Below, piece by piece: positions 34,635-43,903 of a stretch of 64,000 nucleotides of DNA. The DNA lies in NCBI RefSeq assembly GCF_033878955.1, contig NZ_CP138858.1, positions 5,111,001-5,175,000 on the forward strand, written 5' to 3'. Within the stretch, counting starts at the first letter, position 1. Each line of letters starts with the position of its first letter. The position numbers and the translations under genes are program-made. The DNA comes from Coraliomargarita algicola (GTDB lineage Bacteria > Verrucomicrobiota > Verrucomicrobiia > Opitutales > Coraliomargaritaceae). The notes beneath the pieces were generated by a model. The model saw only the letters and a program-made list of their open reading frames with translations, was not told the origin of the DNA and searched no databases.

Positions 34635-37600
34635 TTATTGATTTTTTAGGGCGACTGGGAAATCGCGGCCGTAACCGTAGCTGGTGGGGTATTGTGCGGT
34701 GCCTTTGTGCTGGGCGGTGATGCGTGGTAATTCGCTTTCGAGGTAGGCTTTGAGTTCGTTGATGCTAACGCGGGCGTCGCCGGAATCTGCGGCGCCGTTG
34801 AGCCCTGCGAGGAGGGCGTAGGTGAATGCGCCGTGGCCGAGCTCCTCAAACTCTGTGGCGAATTGAGAACTGCTGGAAGCGGTTAGCCAATGAGTTCCTG
34901 TCGCTCGCGCAAGTTGGGCCAGGGCTTTCTCCTGGCTGGCTCCTCGGCTTGTAAATACTTCGAGCGCGCCGCCTGAGTTACAAGCATCGAGAATGAATAC
35001 TTGTTTTTGTGCCTGGATTGTTTCGGCGAGTTGTTTGAGTTTGAAGCTGGAGATGCCGTTCGTTTTCAGGGTGTCGGATGCTCCGTAAATCTGAGTGACA
35101 TTGGTGGGGACGAGGTAGAAGAGGTCGTTCTCTTGTGACATGACTCCGTGCCCGGCGAAATAAAAGATAAAGGTGTCCTGCGGTTTTGCTGTGGCACGAA
35201 TGCTGTCGAATTGAGCGAGTATGTTGTCGGCTGTGGCTTCGTGGTCAAAGATGGCATAGGTTGAGACCTCGTCGTAGAGTGCGGCATTTGCGGTTTTTAA
35301 TGTTTCAAGAATGCTACTCGCATCGGGCAATGCGTAGTTGAGGGAGTACTTTGGGTTCTGGTATTCGTTGATGCCGACGACGAGAATGTGGAGTTTGTGA
35401 CTGTTGCGATCGCTTTCGTCCGGATCTCCGAACTGGAGCTCGGCGAGCGCGGGGATTGATTGTATGCCATTTACATTGATGGCAACTAGTTTGAATGCAT
35501 TCAAACCTGGGATGAGCTGCACTGGAAATTCATGGAAACTGGTCGGGCTTCCGGCGACTTCAAAACTTTTGATGAGCTTTTCGTTTTGGTATAGATTGAG
35601 TTCTGCGAGATTACCTATGGTCGAACCGGCCGAAAGCTTGAGCGTCATTTGCTCGCTAATGTAGGGCTGGTGTCGTATTTGGGCGGTGGGTGCGCGCTCG
35701 ATTTGTTCAAACTCCAGGGCCTGCTCTGGGAGCTGAATGCCGGCTAAGAGCTTGGGCAGTAGGGTGGGCTCGTATGCCTTATCAAAAATTTGAGAGAGTG
35801 GCAGGAGTGCGATTCCTTGTTGGTAGCTGCCTTTGGCTTGAATGCTTGCAGTGGCATCGAAGTGTCCGTTGTTGGACTGTATCAGATAATCGCTGCCACC
35901 GTTATAGAAGGTTAGCGATGCGAGTTCATCGTGATTGGAGTCGGGTGCGAGCGAGTGAAAGTTTAAGGTGCCTGCGTCGGTTTGGCGTATCATTAAATCG
36001 GCTCCCGCAGGGAAGTGAATCGCGCTGGTGCCTGAGGCATCGTTGAAGGCGAAGTAACGTGGAGCTTTTTGTGTGAACTGTAGGCAATGAACTTCTTCTG
36101 AATTGTAGAATACGAGCAGTTCTTTGGATGGCTCATAATGAGTGTTAAAAATGAGGCGAAAGTCTGTGGGGTTCAATGCCGCCTCGGATAGTTTGAAATT
36201 TATCGATCGGCGCTCTAACAGGGCGCCTGTAGATGGCTGATACCATTCGATTTCACCGCTGCTCGCATTGAATAGACGGATCGCTTGATCGGTGTCGCGG
36301 AAGCCTGCGAAGTGTCGGTGCGGTCCGTCTAAGGGAGTCGTCCAAGACGCTTGCGGATAGTCGCTGAGCTCGCCATCGAGTGCGAATGCGCTTAGAACGC
36401 TGCTGGATGGAGTCGCATCGGGCTTTAGCTGAGTCTTGAGCTGATAGAGCCGGGAATCGTCAGGGGCAAAACTGTAATGCACGGGGGACTGCTCGATACG
36501 ACCGTCGTTATCTCGCGGTGTGCCATGTTGATCGATTTGCAGGCCATTTTTCGGAGATTGATATTCGTAGAGGTACGCGTGGAAGCTATCCAGTTGCAGC
36601 AGCCACTTTTGTGAGGCACTTTGCAGAAAGTCGTTGGAGTAATTGGGGAGTATACTAGGCGGTGGATTCGTTGCAAAGCCGAGCTTGGTTCTTTCAGGAT
36701 CATGCGGAAATACCTCGGGCGCGTAGCGATAGAGGATGTCTTCGGGGTCGACTCTGGAGAGAATGGAGGCGCCATCGGCTGAATACGCGACATCGACTGC
36801 TGTTTGTCCGCGCAGGCTATGTTGTATGCTAGAACGAGTGATGCGAAAAAAGTGCACGTTGTCGTTCTCGTCGGTGGCAAAGAATTCTGGTTTGGATGGA
36901 TGAAAGGCGAATTCACGAAATTTAAATTTGCTCGGCCGGGCGACCTCTTTGATTTCGGTCTTTTCGGCTAAGTCATAGTGCACAAGTTGCGTGTCGCTGC
37001 CGTAGTCCTTTTGCACCGCTAGTAAGAGTTTGTTCGCATCTTGAGGCGCGTGACCCAGTAGCCGAATGCGGCTGTAGTCGAGAGAGAATCGCTGCAGTTC
37101 ATTACCAGATTGTTTATCCACTTGAAAAAACGCGCCACTACGTGACAGCCATTGCGTCGCTTCCTCTGCGAGATAGTCGCCTTCAATCCGAGTGGCACGC
37201 ATCTCTTTTTTATCCGCCACTTCGAAGTTTTGTAGTGTTTTCAAGCTTCCTGATTCAAGGTAATCAATGAAGAAGCGTTCTTTGCCTTCCTCTTTAATTA
37301 TGCGTTGGGCGATGACCATACCCGCACGGCCTAGTTCGAATTCAACTCCCGGCACGTCGATAATACGTAGCACTTCGCCTTTGTATGGATCGAGTAAGTG
37401 ATAGTTGCCCTTGGTGTTTGTGAATTCAAGAACCGTTGAATTCGGTTTTGTGGGTCGAACATGATTATACTCGATCTGAGTCGTTTGCGGGAATGTGTTG
37501 AGTGTTGTCAATTTTCCACTCTCCATCTCAAGCTCTATGACGCGCGTGTCGCCGTAGACATCGCTCTGCATGTGCGTTTTCGCGGGCGTGAGCTCGTTGG

Positions 37601-38138
37601 CTAAAATCAAAATACGCCCCGACTCGATGTGGGATAGTAACTGAAAAGCTCCGATTGCAGGAGCGGAATCGGGGGTGACTGTGGTGAGTCGTTTGGTGGC
37701 TTTGCCGGGATCTAAACGATAAATGTGGTAGGCTGTGCTCTTGCTCCAACTGCCTTCGGAGGTGACTAAGTAGAAGCAATTCGACTCTGGTGATTCGTAG
37801 ACGAATGTGATTTCTTTCAAGTCCGACAATCGATCCGATTTACCTGTAGCAAGGTTTAAGCGATAGAAGCCTTGGACTGGATCCACATAGTAGAAAAAGC
37901 GGTCATCATTGGAGAAAAACGCAATCTGGGTGTGTGCGTCACTGACGATGAACTTTGGCAACAAAGTTTTGGCACTGGAGATCACGGTTCCAAATTGCCC
38001 GCTGGTGAGTGCGTAGTTTCTTTGAGGGCTGAGTGTATCCAGGCTCGCATTGCGATCGATGATCGTATCGGCGATGGCTGAGTGAGTGAGCTGCAAAAAG
38101 AGTGCAATGCAAAGAATTAAGGTTTGTAAGCGTTTCAT
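34635..38138 (-). CDS. Exported caspase-like (C14) protease with beta-propeller, copy 2
   Basis: 1167 residues with the same plan as copy 1: signal peptide (MKRLQTLILCIALFLQLTHS), a long beta-propeller-like region, an Ig-like segment (residues about 825-905) and a C-terminal caspase domain from about residue 916. The dyad is FYFAGHGVM (His about 997) and FILDACNSGG (Cys about 1053). The catalytic domains of the two copies are strongly alike, while the propellers differ much more, suggesting shared chemistry but different binding partners. Palindromic repeats lie on both sides. Confidence 0.85.
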   Translation of the reverse strand: MKRLQTLILCIALFLQLTHSAIADTIIDRNASLDTLSPQRNYALTSGQFGTVISSAKTLLPKFIVSDAHTQIAFFSNDDRFFYYVDPVQGFYRLNLATGKSDRLSDLKEITFVYESPESNCFYLVTSEGSWSKSTAYHIYRLDPGKATKRLTTVTPDSAPAIGAFQLLSHIESGRILILANELTPAKTHMQSDVYGDTRVIELEMESGKLTTLNTFPQTTQIEYNHVRPTKPNSTVLEFTNTKGNYHLLDPYKGEVLRIIDVPGVEFELGRAGMVIAQRIIKEEGKERFFIDYLESGSLKTLQNFEVADKKEMRATRIEGDYLAEEATQWLSRSGAFFQVDKQSGNELQRFSLDYSRIRLLGHAPQDANKLLLAVQKDYGSDTQLVHYDLAEKTEIKEVARPSKFKFREFAFHPSKPEFFATDENDNVHFFRITRSSIQHSLRGQTAVDVAYSADGASILSRVDPEDILYRYAPEVFPHDPERTKLGFATNPPPSILPNYSNDFLQSASQKWLLQLDSFHAYLYEYQSPKNGLQIDQHGTPRDNDGRIEQSPVHYSFAPDDSRLYQLKTQLKPDATPSSSVLSAFALDGELSDYPQASWTTPLDGPHRHFAGFRDTDQAIRLFNASSGEIEWYQPSTGALLERRSINFKLSEAALNPTDFRLIFNTHYEPSKELLVFYNSEEVHCLQFTQKAPRYFAFNDASGTSAIHFPAGADLMIRQTDAGTLNFHSLAPDSNHDELASLTFYNGGSDYLIQSNNGHFDATASIQAKGSYQQGIALLPLSQIFDKAYEPTLLPKLLAGIQLPEQALEFEQIERAPTAQIRHQPYISEQMTLKLSAGSTIGNLAELNLYQNEKLIKSFEVAGSPTSFHEFPVQLIPGLNAFKLVAINVNGIQSIPALAELQFGDPDESDRNSHKLHILVVGINEYQNPKYSLNYALPDASSILETLKTANAALYDEVSTYAIFDHEATADNILAQFDSIRATAKPQDTFIFYFAGHGVMSQENDLFYLVPTNVTQIYGASDTLKTNGISSFKLKQLAETIQAQKQVFILDACNSGGALEVFTSRGASQEKALAQLARATGTHWLTASSSSQFATEFEELGHGAFTYALLAGLNGAADSGDARVSINELKAYLESELPRITAQHKGTAQYPTSYGYGRDFPVALKNQ

Positions 38139-38193
38139 GAGAATTTGGACAGGGCTGTGTCTGTATAGTCGAAGGTTTACAGTGCTTGAATTC

Positions 38194-38307
38194 GTAGGGG
38201 CGCCACCAGTGGCGCCCTCGGTAGTTTTAGCGGGTTGGTGTAATTTAGGTTTGGTTGTGTCCGGGCGGTCTTAGTGGTTTCGCGATCTTCACTAGTGAAG
38301 CACCTAA
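38194..38307. repeat. REP-like palindromic element, family 2, copy 2
   Basis: About 114 bp, starting GTAGGGGCGCCACCAGTGGC and ending with a CTTCACTAGTGAAG hairpin and CACCTAAG. It lies between the caspase copy 2 start and the papain-like gene stop, 7 bp from the latter. Changes in the hairpin loops keep the pairing (CACTTGTG against CACCAGTG), which suggests the structure matters. Confidence 0.75.
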
Positions 38308-38314
38308 GTTTGGC

Positions 38315-39808
38315 TCAGTCATGTACGATTTCGACCATTAGTGGCACCACGTGGCCTTTGGTGTTTTCTTGCACGGCGAAGCCGATGCCGTCGGAGTCGT
38401 ATTGGATATACTTCTGGTCAATTAGTCGGCTGCCGAGTGCTTTGCTGACTTTGACCGATAGGGTTCCGGTTTCGGATTCCATTGATTCAATCAATGAGCT
38501 GACGCTGAGTGGCTCATCGGAATAAAGCATGAGCAAGTAGTCGGTGCCAGGTTCCTTGTCCATGCGTACGACCTTGCGCTCGGAGGGGAAAGCGATGGTG
38601 CTGTTGCGCCCGATCATGGGGGACATGTTATCGTCGAAGGGCAGGATTTTAGTGATCTTTCCGGTCAGATCTGTGGCAAAGGCATAGAGGTAGGCGCGCG
38701 AATTGGTCGTCACAAAAAAACGGAAGCGTGTGCCGGATGGATAGGCGCGCGCGAGTCGATAGCCTTGGTAGCGATTGCCCGAAGCCGACTTGCCGTCTTC
38801 GACGATTTTAATCGCGGGCATCGGGGGGCCGTCGCGTTCTTGAAAGGCGACACTGCCTGCCAGCAAGAGCGGGATTTCGGGCGGGCGAATGGTATTCTTC
38901 TGATACGGCTGTGCCTTGGGTTGCTTACCATAGGCCTGAATGGCCGCAAAGCAGGCAGGCGCAAAATGTTCGTAGGGCACCCAGATATAGCCGCCATCGC
39001 CCCAGCCAGTGCCCCAACTGTTGATGATGCGAAAGGCGCCACCGTGCTTGTTGTCGTCGTAGCCGACGATGGCCATGGCGTGCGCCCCGTGACTGTCGGA
39101 GGCTTCGAGGTCGCCGGGTTGACGTGTCCAGACGCTGTGGCCACGTCGATGGAAGGAGGGATACACCGTGAAACCGATCAATACTGGAGACCCTTCAGAG
39201 AGTGCTTTCTTGATCGAGCGCACTTTGAATTCATTGTCTGGTTTGTTATTCACGTAGAAGAGCACTTGGTAGTCTACCAAGGGAAATTCGGTGGCTTTCA
39301 GCATATCGTTCGAATCGATGCCGATCGAGCACTGGTAGGGGACGTCCTTAATTTTGGCGGCCCCGACGGTAAGCATGAGCTGGAGTGCCTGCGCGATGTC
39401 GGTGCCTTCCTTACAATTGGGATCCGGTGTGACGAGCCGGATCTGCTCATAAATAAAGGAGGGCGAAAAGATGTTGGCGTTGATCTGTGCCTTTGAGGTT
39501 AAGCCGTGCTCAATCGCGTAGAGCATGGTGCGCATATGGTATGCGGAGACAAAGGCGGTGCAGGTGCCGTGCGGCCCCTGATTGCCAGGAGTCGGGCAGT
39601 ATTTTTCCAAGGAAACCGAGGGCGGTAAATTGGCATACGTCTCCTCTGTGACGGGCGCCTTGTACGGGATGCTGCGATAGGTCTGCTCATTGAAGACCAT
39701 GCCGGTGGCGTAGCGTGTGTCTTCAGTCGCGGGCTCTTGTGCCTGACCATGTTGGCTGCACAAAATCAGCGTGCAGATAGCTAATAGAAATTGAGATCGT
39801 CTAAACAT
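38315..39808 (-). CDS. Exported papain-like (C1) protease with DUF4384-like domain
   Basis: 497 residues. Signal peptide (FLLAICTLILCSQHGQA); C1 peptidase domain at about 60-290 with NQGPHGTCTAF (oxyanion Gln 77, nucleophile Cys 83), SHGAHAMAIVGYDD (His 243) and INSWGTGWGDGGY (Asn 263). The C-terminal third, with YLYAFATDLTGKITKILPF, resembles DUF4384, a domain common in bacterial protease and surface proteins. The canonical CGSCW block is altered to HGTCT but the triad is intact. It lies upstream of two caspase-like genes on the same strand, so the three may act together outside the cytoplasm. Confidence 0.85.
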   Translation of the reverse strand: MFRRSQFLLAICTLILCSQHGQAQEPATEDTRYATGMVFNEQTYRSIPYKAPVTEETYANLPPSVSLEKYCPTPGNQGPHGTCTAFVSAYHMRTMLYAIEHGLTSKAQINANIFSPSFIYEQIRLVTPDPNCKEGTDIAQALQLMLTVGAAKIKDVPYQCSIGIDSNDMLKATEFPLVDYQVLFYVNNKPDNEFKVRSIKKALSEGSPVLIGFTVYPSFHRRGHSVWTRQPGDLEASDSHGAHAMAIVGYDDNKHGGAFRIINSWGTGWGDGGYIWVPYEHFAPACFAAIQAYGKQPKAQPYQKNTIRPPEIPLLLAGSVAFQERDGPPMPAIKIVEDGKSASGNRYQGYRLARAYPSGTRFRFFVTTNSRAYLYAFATDLTGKITKILPFDDNMSPMIGRNSTIAFPSERKVVRMDKEPGTDYLLMLYSDEPLSVSSLIESMESETGTLSVKVSKALGSRLIDQKYIQYDSDGIGFAVQENTKGHVVPLMVEIVHD

Positions 39809-39857
39809 ATTAAAATTGAAACGTCACAGGGCGATTTTCCTTCGCGGGCTTATGTAG

Positions 39858-40319
39858 TCATGCCAGAATCTTCTCCAGCAATTGCTTCCATTGTGCACCT
39901 GCTGCTTTGCCGCCGAGCACATCGACGTCTTCCTGACCTGCGCCTCCTGCCCAGCGGTATTGATCTTCTAAATAATAGCTTGGCTCGACCGTGTTTTGCG
40001 GACGGATGAAGGAAAACTTGTAGCTTTGATTGAGGAGAGTGATGTGAATGCCGCCCTTGAAATAATACCAGGGCATTTTGTAGCCGCTGATCTCGCCCTT
40101 GCTGGCGCGTAGCAGGGGGCTCGGCTGTTCTTTTAGAATCGCGCCGCATGTTCCGTCCGGCATGGCGAAGCGATCCGCCAGCATCTGGATGTCGTGTTCA
40201 CTAAACTTGCCCGGCCCACAGGCGACAAAAGTCAGGGCATTCCCATCCCAATGGAGCATGCCGGGGATACTTTTCGTCGCCCCCTCGAGGAGCCAGGCTC
40301 TGCTTTCGAATGCTGTCAT
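39858..40319 (-). CDS. Small GRAM/PH-like domain protein
   Basis: 153 residues without signal peptide or membrane segment. The pattern SIPGMLHWDGNALTF, SGYKMPWYYFKGGIHIT and YKFSFIRPQN resembles the PH-like/GRAM fold seen in small bacterial proteins. It is 49 bp upstream of the papain-like gene on the same strand and may be co-transcribed. Function unknown. Confidence 0.5.
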   Translation of the reverse strand: MTAFESRAWLLEGATKSIPGMLHWDGNALTFVACGPGKFSEHDIQMLADRFAMPDGTCGAILKEQPSPLLRASKGEISGYKMPWYYFKGGIHITLLNQSYKFSFIRPQNTVEPSYYLEDQYRWAGGAGQEDVDVLGGKAAGAQWKQLLEKILA

Positions 40320-40598
40320 CTTATCATTGTGGTTGGAACTGTGCTACAATGTCGTTTGAGAGATCGTTACGGAATACGTGTTTTCTAAGATATATACCTC
40401 ATAATAATTTAGTATTTCGAGTTTTTATTATCTGAAATGATGGGCTGTATTAATTCTTATTTTAGAGGCTGGGAGCATTCGCATTCTTGTTAAATTTACT
40501 GCTGAAACTTTGCCGTGCGGGCTTTGTGGTGTCTTGAGCAGCTGCGAGTACTTGTTTAGTAGACTTGCATACGGGGGCGCTTTATTCTAATTGCGAGT

Positions 40599-41444
40599 AT
40601 GCGTATTTGTCTTCTATCTTTTGTATTTTCTTTGCTGTTGGCTCTGACGGCACATGCGGTTGCCGTGCAGGGGCGGGTGAGCTCGGTTTTAATCGATGAG
40701 CGATCACTTGAAGTTGAGCTGACAGCATCGGAGGAGGGCGAGCTCGCCGTGGGTACTCCGCAGACTTTTCGTGTCGGAGCAGGCGATTTGGCGATCGGCT
40801 ACGAAGGGCGTTTAATTAAGGGGAATGCTGCTTATTACGGTAAGCGCTGGCACTTAGAGCAGGTTTTTCCCTTGGATGGACAGGGCGCAAAAGCTGCTGG
40901 TGATGTGAATCAGCAATTGCATCAAGTCACCGCAGCGATGAGTCGCCGGAAATATGTGAAGCAGGGGGAGTATATCCCGAATTTTGCGATGATCGATCAG
41001 CATGGCGACTTCTTGCAAATTCGCCAATTGCAAGGAAAGCCATTCGTACTGAATTTTATTTTCACACGTTGCACTGTGCCGACCATGTGTCCGGCGTCGA
41101 GCACGCGTATGTCTACGATGCAGGATGCGGCTCGCGAAGCGGGGCTAGAGGATCTACAGTTTGTGACTATTACTTTCGATCCTGCCTTTGATTCACCAGG
41201 TATTTTGAAGCAATACGCTGAAGGCTATGGCATGGAACCTGAGAATTTTCACTTATTGACGGGCGAGCCTTCGGTGGTGGAAGACTTGTTGCGCCAGTTT
41301 GGAATTCTGACCATGGATGAAGCAGGCACGATCAATCATACCATGGCGACCTTGTTGGTGGATGCTAAAGGTCGTGTGGCTTATCGCAAAGAGGGGGCGA
41401 CGTGGACCACTGACGAATTTCTTGCTGCGGCGAAAAAACTCTAG
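40599..41444 (+). CDS. SCO1/SenC-family thioredoxin-like protein
   Basis: 281 residues. A signal peptide (CLLSFVFSLLLALTAHA), an N-terminal beta domain of about 100 residues, then the SCO domain: GEYIPNFAMIDQHGD, FIFTRCTVPTMCP (paired Cys that bind copper or act in redox), VTITFDPAFDSP and INHTMATLLVD (conserved His). SCO proteins deliver copper to cytochrome oxidase or act as thiol reductants in the periplasm. The Cys spacing is the longer variant of the family. Confidence 0.88.
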   Translation: MRICLLSFVFSLLLALTAHAVAVQGRVSSVLIDERSLEVELTASEEGELAVGTPQTFRVGAGDLAIGYEGRLIKGNAAYYGKRWHLEQVFPLDGQGAKAAGDVNQQLHQVTAAMSRRKYVKQGEYIPNFAMIDQHGDFLQIRQLQGKPFVLNFIFTRCTVPTMCPASSTRMSTMQDAAREAGLEDLQFVTITFDPAFDSPGILKQYAEGYGMEPENFHLLTGEPSVVEDLLRQFGILTMDEAGTINHTMATLLVDAKGRVAYRKEGATWTTDEFLAAAKKL

Positions 41445-41571
41445 TTGAGATGGCCGGTCGTGCTTGTTGTTGTCCTATGTGAGACGATCTGCATGTGGCG
41501 GTAATACATTTATTAGATCTCAGTAATTCAGCTTGAGTTTCTACGTTTATTTCGGGAGCATCTTTAAGTAT

Positions 41572-42651
41572 ATGGCTCAGATTGATGTTTTCTTTGATGC
41601 GTTGCTCGAATTTAAGGGCTCCGATTTACACCTGACGACGGGAAATCCGCCTTTAATTCGTATCAATGGTGAACTGGAGTCGCTGGATTATCCGCCTTTG
41701 ACCGATTCGGAGCTGACCGAGATGCTGTATGAAATATGCCCGGGGGATAAGGTGGCTGAGTTTCGAGATAATGGTGACATTGATTTCGCGCTGGGCTATG
41801 GCGATAAGGCTCGGTTTCGGGCTAATTATTTTCAGCAAAACAAGGGGATCGGAAGTGTTTTTCGTACGATCCCGATGAAGATTTTGACAGCGGAGCAGTT
41901 GGGCTTGCCGGACATTTGTCGTAAGTTTGCGGGTTTAAAAAAAGGCTTGGTTGTTGTGACTGGGCCGACGGGCTGTGGGAAGTCTACCACTTTGGCGGCA
42001 ATTATTGACCAAGCGAACTCGACGCGCTCGGATCATATTTTAACGATCGAAGATCCCATTGAATTTGTTCACAAAAGTAAAAAAGCACTGATTAATCACC
42101 GAGAGGTGGGAGGGCACACTAAGTCGTTTGCAAGTGCCTTGCGTGGTGCATTACGAGAGGACCCGGATGTGATTTTGGTGGGTGAAATGCGTGATTTGGA
42201 AACGATTTCGTTGGCGCTTGAAGCTGCGGACACCGGGCACTTGGTCTTCGGTACCTTGCATACGCAGAGTGCCGCGAAGACGGTTGATCGAATTATTGAT
42301 GTCTTTCCCTCCTCGCAACAACAGCAAATTCGGGCAACCTTGGCTGAGGCGCTGGTAGGTGTGGTTTCACAAAATTTGTTTAAACGAGTGGATGAGCCCG
42401 GGCGAGTGGCTGCATTTGAGGTTTTGGTGGTGGATACGCCGATTTCGAATCTGATTCGCGAGGGCAAGACCTTTCAGATTCCCTCAATGATCGAGGTGGG
42501 GCGTAAGAAGGGAAACCGCCCATTGGATGATTCGATCATGGAGCACCTCATGGCACAGCGAATTAGCGGCGAAGAGGCCTACGAGAAGTCGATCCATAAA
42601 GAGAAATTTCGTCCTTTCCTTGAGCGCGTACCTGAGCCATGGGAAGAGTAG
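41572..42651 (+). CDS. pilT: Twitching motility ATPase PilT
   Basis: 359 residues from the ATG at 41572; the frame is open from a TTG at 41533 but MAQIDVFFDAL is the typical PilT start. Blocks: GSDLHLTTGNPPLIRI, Walker A GPTGCGKST, ILVGEMRDLETI (Walker B), HLVFGTLHTQSA (His box) and ISNLIREGKTFQI. It powers type IV pilus retraction from the cytoplasmic face. The next gene, rnhB, starts immediately after its stop. Confidence 0.93.
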   Translation: MAQIDVFFDALLEFKGSDLHLTTGNPPLIRINGELESLDYPPLTDSELTEMLYEICPGDKVAEFRDNGDIDFALGYGDKARFRANYFQQNKGIGSVFRTIPMKILTAEQLGLPDICRKFAGLKKGLVVVTGPTGCGKSTTLAAIIDQANSTRSDHILTIEDPIEFVHKSKKALINHREVGGHTKSFASALRGALREDPDVILVGEMRDLETISLALEAADTGHLVFGTLHTQSAAKTVDRIIDVFPSSQQQQIRATLAEALVGVVSQNLFKRVDEPGRVAAFEVLVVDTPISNLIREGKTFQIPSMIEVGRKKGNRPLDDSIMEHLMAQRISGEEAYEKSIHKEKFRPFLERVPEPWEE

Positions 42652-42652
42652 T

Positions 42653-43348
42653 ATGAATCTACTTCAGCAATACGACGCCGACTTACTTGAAAATTATACC
42701 ACTTTAATTGGAATCGATGAGGCCGGGCGTGGTTGTTTGGCGGGGCCTGTGAGCGCGGGCGCATGCGTCGTCAGCCGTGCTCTGTTTGGCTCTCCGGCAG
42801 CGCTGCAGCAAAGTGCTTTGATTAACGACTCTAAGCAACTCAGCGCGGAAGCACGCGAGGGCCAATACTTGGTCTTGGAACAACTACAGGCACAGGGCTT
42901 AATCGACTTCGCGGTGGCTTTTGGTTCGGTCGAGGAGATTGCGGCACTCAATATTTTAGGCGCAACCCGTTTAGCCATGCAGCGGGCTGTAGATCAATTG
43001 GCAGAGCGTGCGAAAGACTGGAGCTTACCACACACCGCATCGGAAGATCCGCTTTTTCAGTGTGCTCGTGAGGTGAAGCTCATTGTGGATGGTCGTGCGC
43101 TTAAGCCTTTTCCCTATGCGCATGAAGGTTTGGTTAAGGGGGATGCCAAGTCTCTTTCAATCGCAATGGCGAGCATCGCGGCTAAGGTTACGCGGGACCG
43201 CGAGATGTATGCACTGGCTAAGGTCTACCCCGCGTATGGTTTTGAGCAGCATAAGGGATACGGTACTGCTGTGCATCGGAATGCGTTGAAGATGCATGGT
43301 GCCTCTCCGATACACCGCGAACTTTTTCTGCGTAAGGTCTTGGGCTAG
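42653..43348 (+). CDS. rnhB: Ribonuclease HII
   Basis: 231 residues from the ATG at 42653, which is preceded by GGGAAG; the longer ORF would overlap pilT. GIDEAGRGCLAGPV carries the first catalytic Asp/Glu pair, INDSKQLS the substrate loop, and LIVDGRALKP with SIAAKVTRDREM the remaining acidic residues. It removes ribonucleotides from RNA/DNA hybrids. Insertions near residues 115-130 make it somewhat longer than the E. coli enzyme. Confidence 0.95.
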   Translation: MNLLQQYDADLLENYTTLIGIDEAGRGCLAGPVSAGACVVSRALFGSPAALQQSALINDSKQLSAEAREGQYLVLEQLQAQGLIDFAVAFGSVEEIAALNILGATRLAMQRAVDQLAERAKDWSLPHTASEDPLFQCAREVKLIVDGRALKPFPYAHEGLVKGDAKSLSIAMASIAAKVTRDREMYALAKVYPAYGFEQHKGYGTAVHRNALKMHGASPIHRELFLRKVLG

Positions 43349-43404
43349 CGGGGCTCGCTGATATTGGCTCTTATAGCATTTAGAATCTGGTTTACGGCCG
43401 GATC

Positions 43405-43686
43405 GCTACGAGTTCGTATTCTCTGGTAGCGATGCGACGGCAGTCGCGTCGAAGCAGTCGGTGGCTGGGCGACAGATCGACCTTGCTCGCGCAAGTTCGC
43501 TACGAGTTCGTATTCTCTAGTAGCGATGTGACGCCAGTCGCGTCGAAGCAGTCGGTGGCTGGGCGACAGATCGACCTTGCTCGCGCAAGTTCGCTACGAG
43601 TTCGTATTCTCTAGTAGCGATGTGACGCCAGTCGCGTCGAAGCAGTCGGCGACTGGGCGACAGATCGACCTTGCTCGCGCAAGTTC
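43405..43686. repeat. Three tandem copies of a 94-bp repeat
   Basis: Units start at 43405, 43499 and 43593 with GCTACGAGTTCGTATTCTCT and end with CTTGCTCGCGCAAGTTC, which is itself a hairpin. Copies differ by only a few bases. The unit length is not a multiple of three, so it is not coding. The rest of the 43349-43903 gap shows no supported gene; the last about 215 bp lead to the znuA-like start. Confidence 0.9.
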
Positions 43687-43903
43687 GCTGGAAAAAAATC
43701 AGCCCGAGCCGTTTGAATTGATTTCGTTGCCGCTTTATCTGATTGCCCGTGACGGCTTTTTCATTTGGCTTATGGTGGAGGCGGGACTCCAACAAGCGCA
43801 GCCAAATCGATAAAGCACTGTGATTGTCTATGAAGCCGCTTGAAAGTGCGCCAAATATTGTCTGTTATTTGTAAGACGCATCCGTTTTGTTCGTTTCATT
43901 ACT

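Noticed and set aside
43405..43686. CRISPR array
   Set aside because: Units are 94 bp, nearly identical along their whole length and lack spacers; no cas genes in the window.
43517..43813. Open frames running through the 94-bp tandem repeats
   Set aside because: The repeat unit is not a multiple of three and the frames consist of shifted readings of the same DNA.
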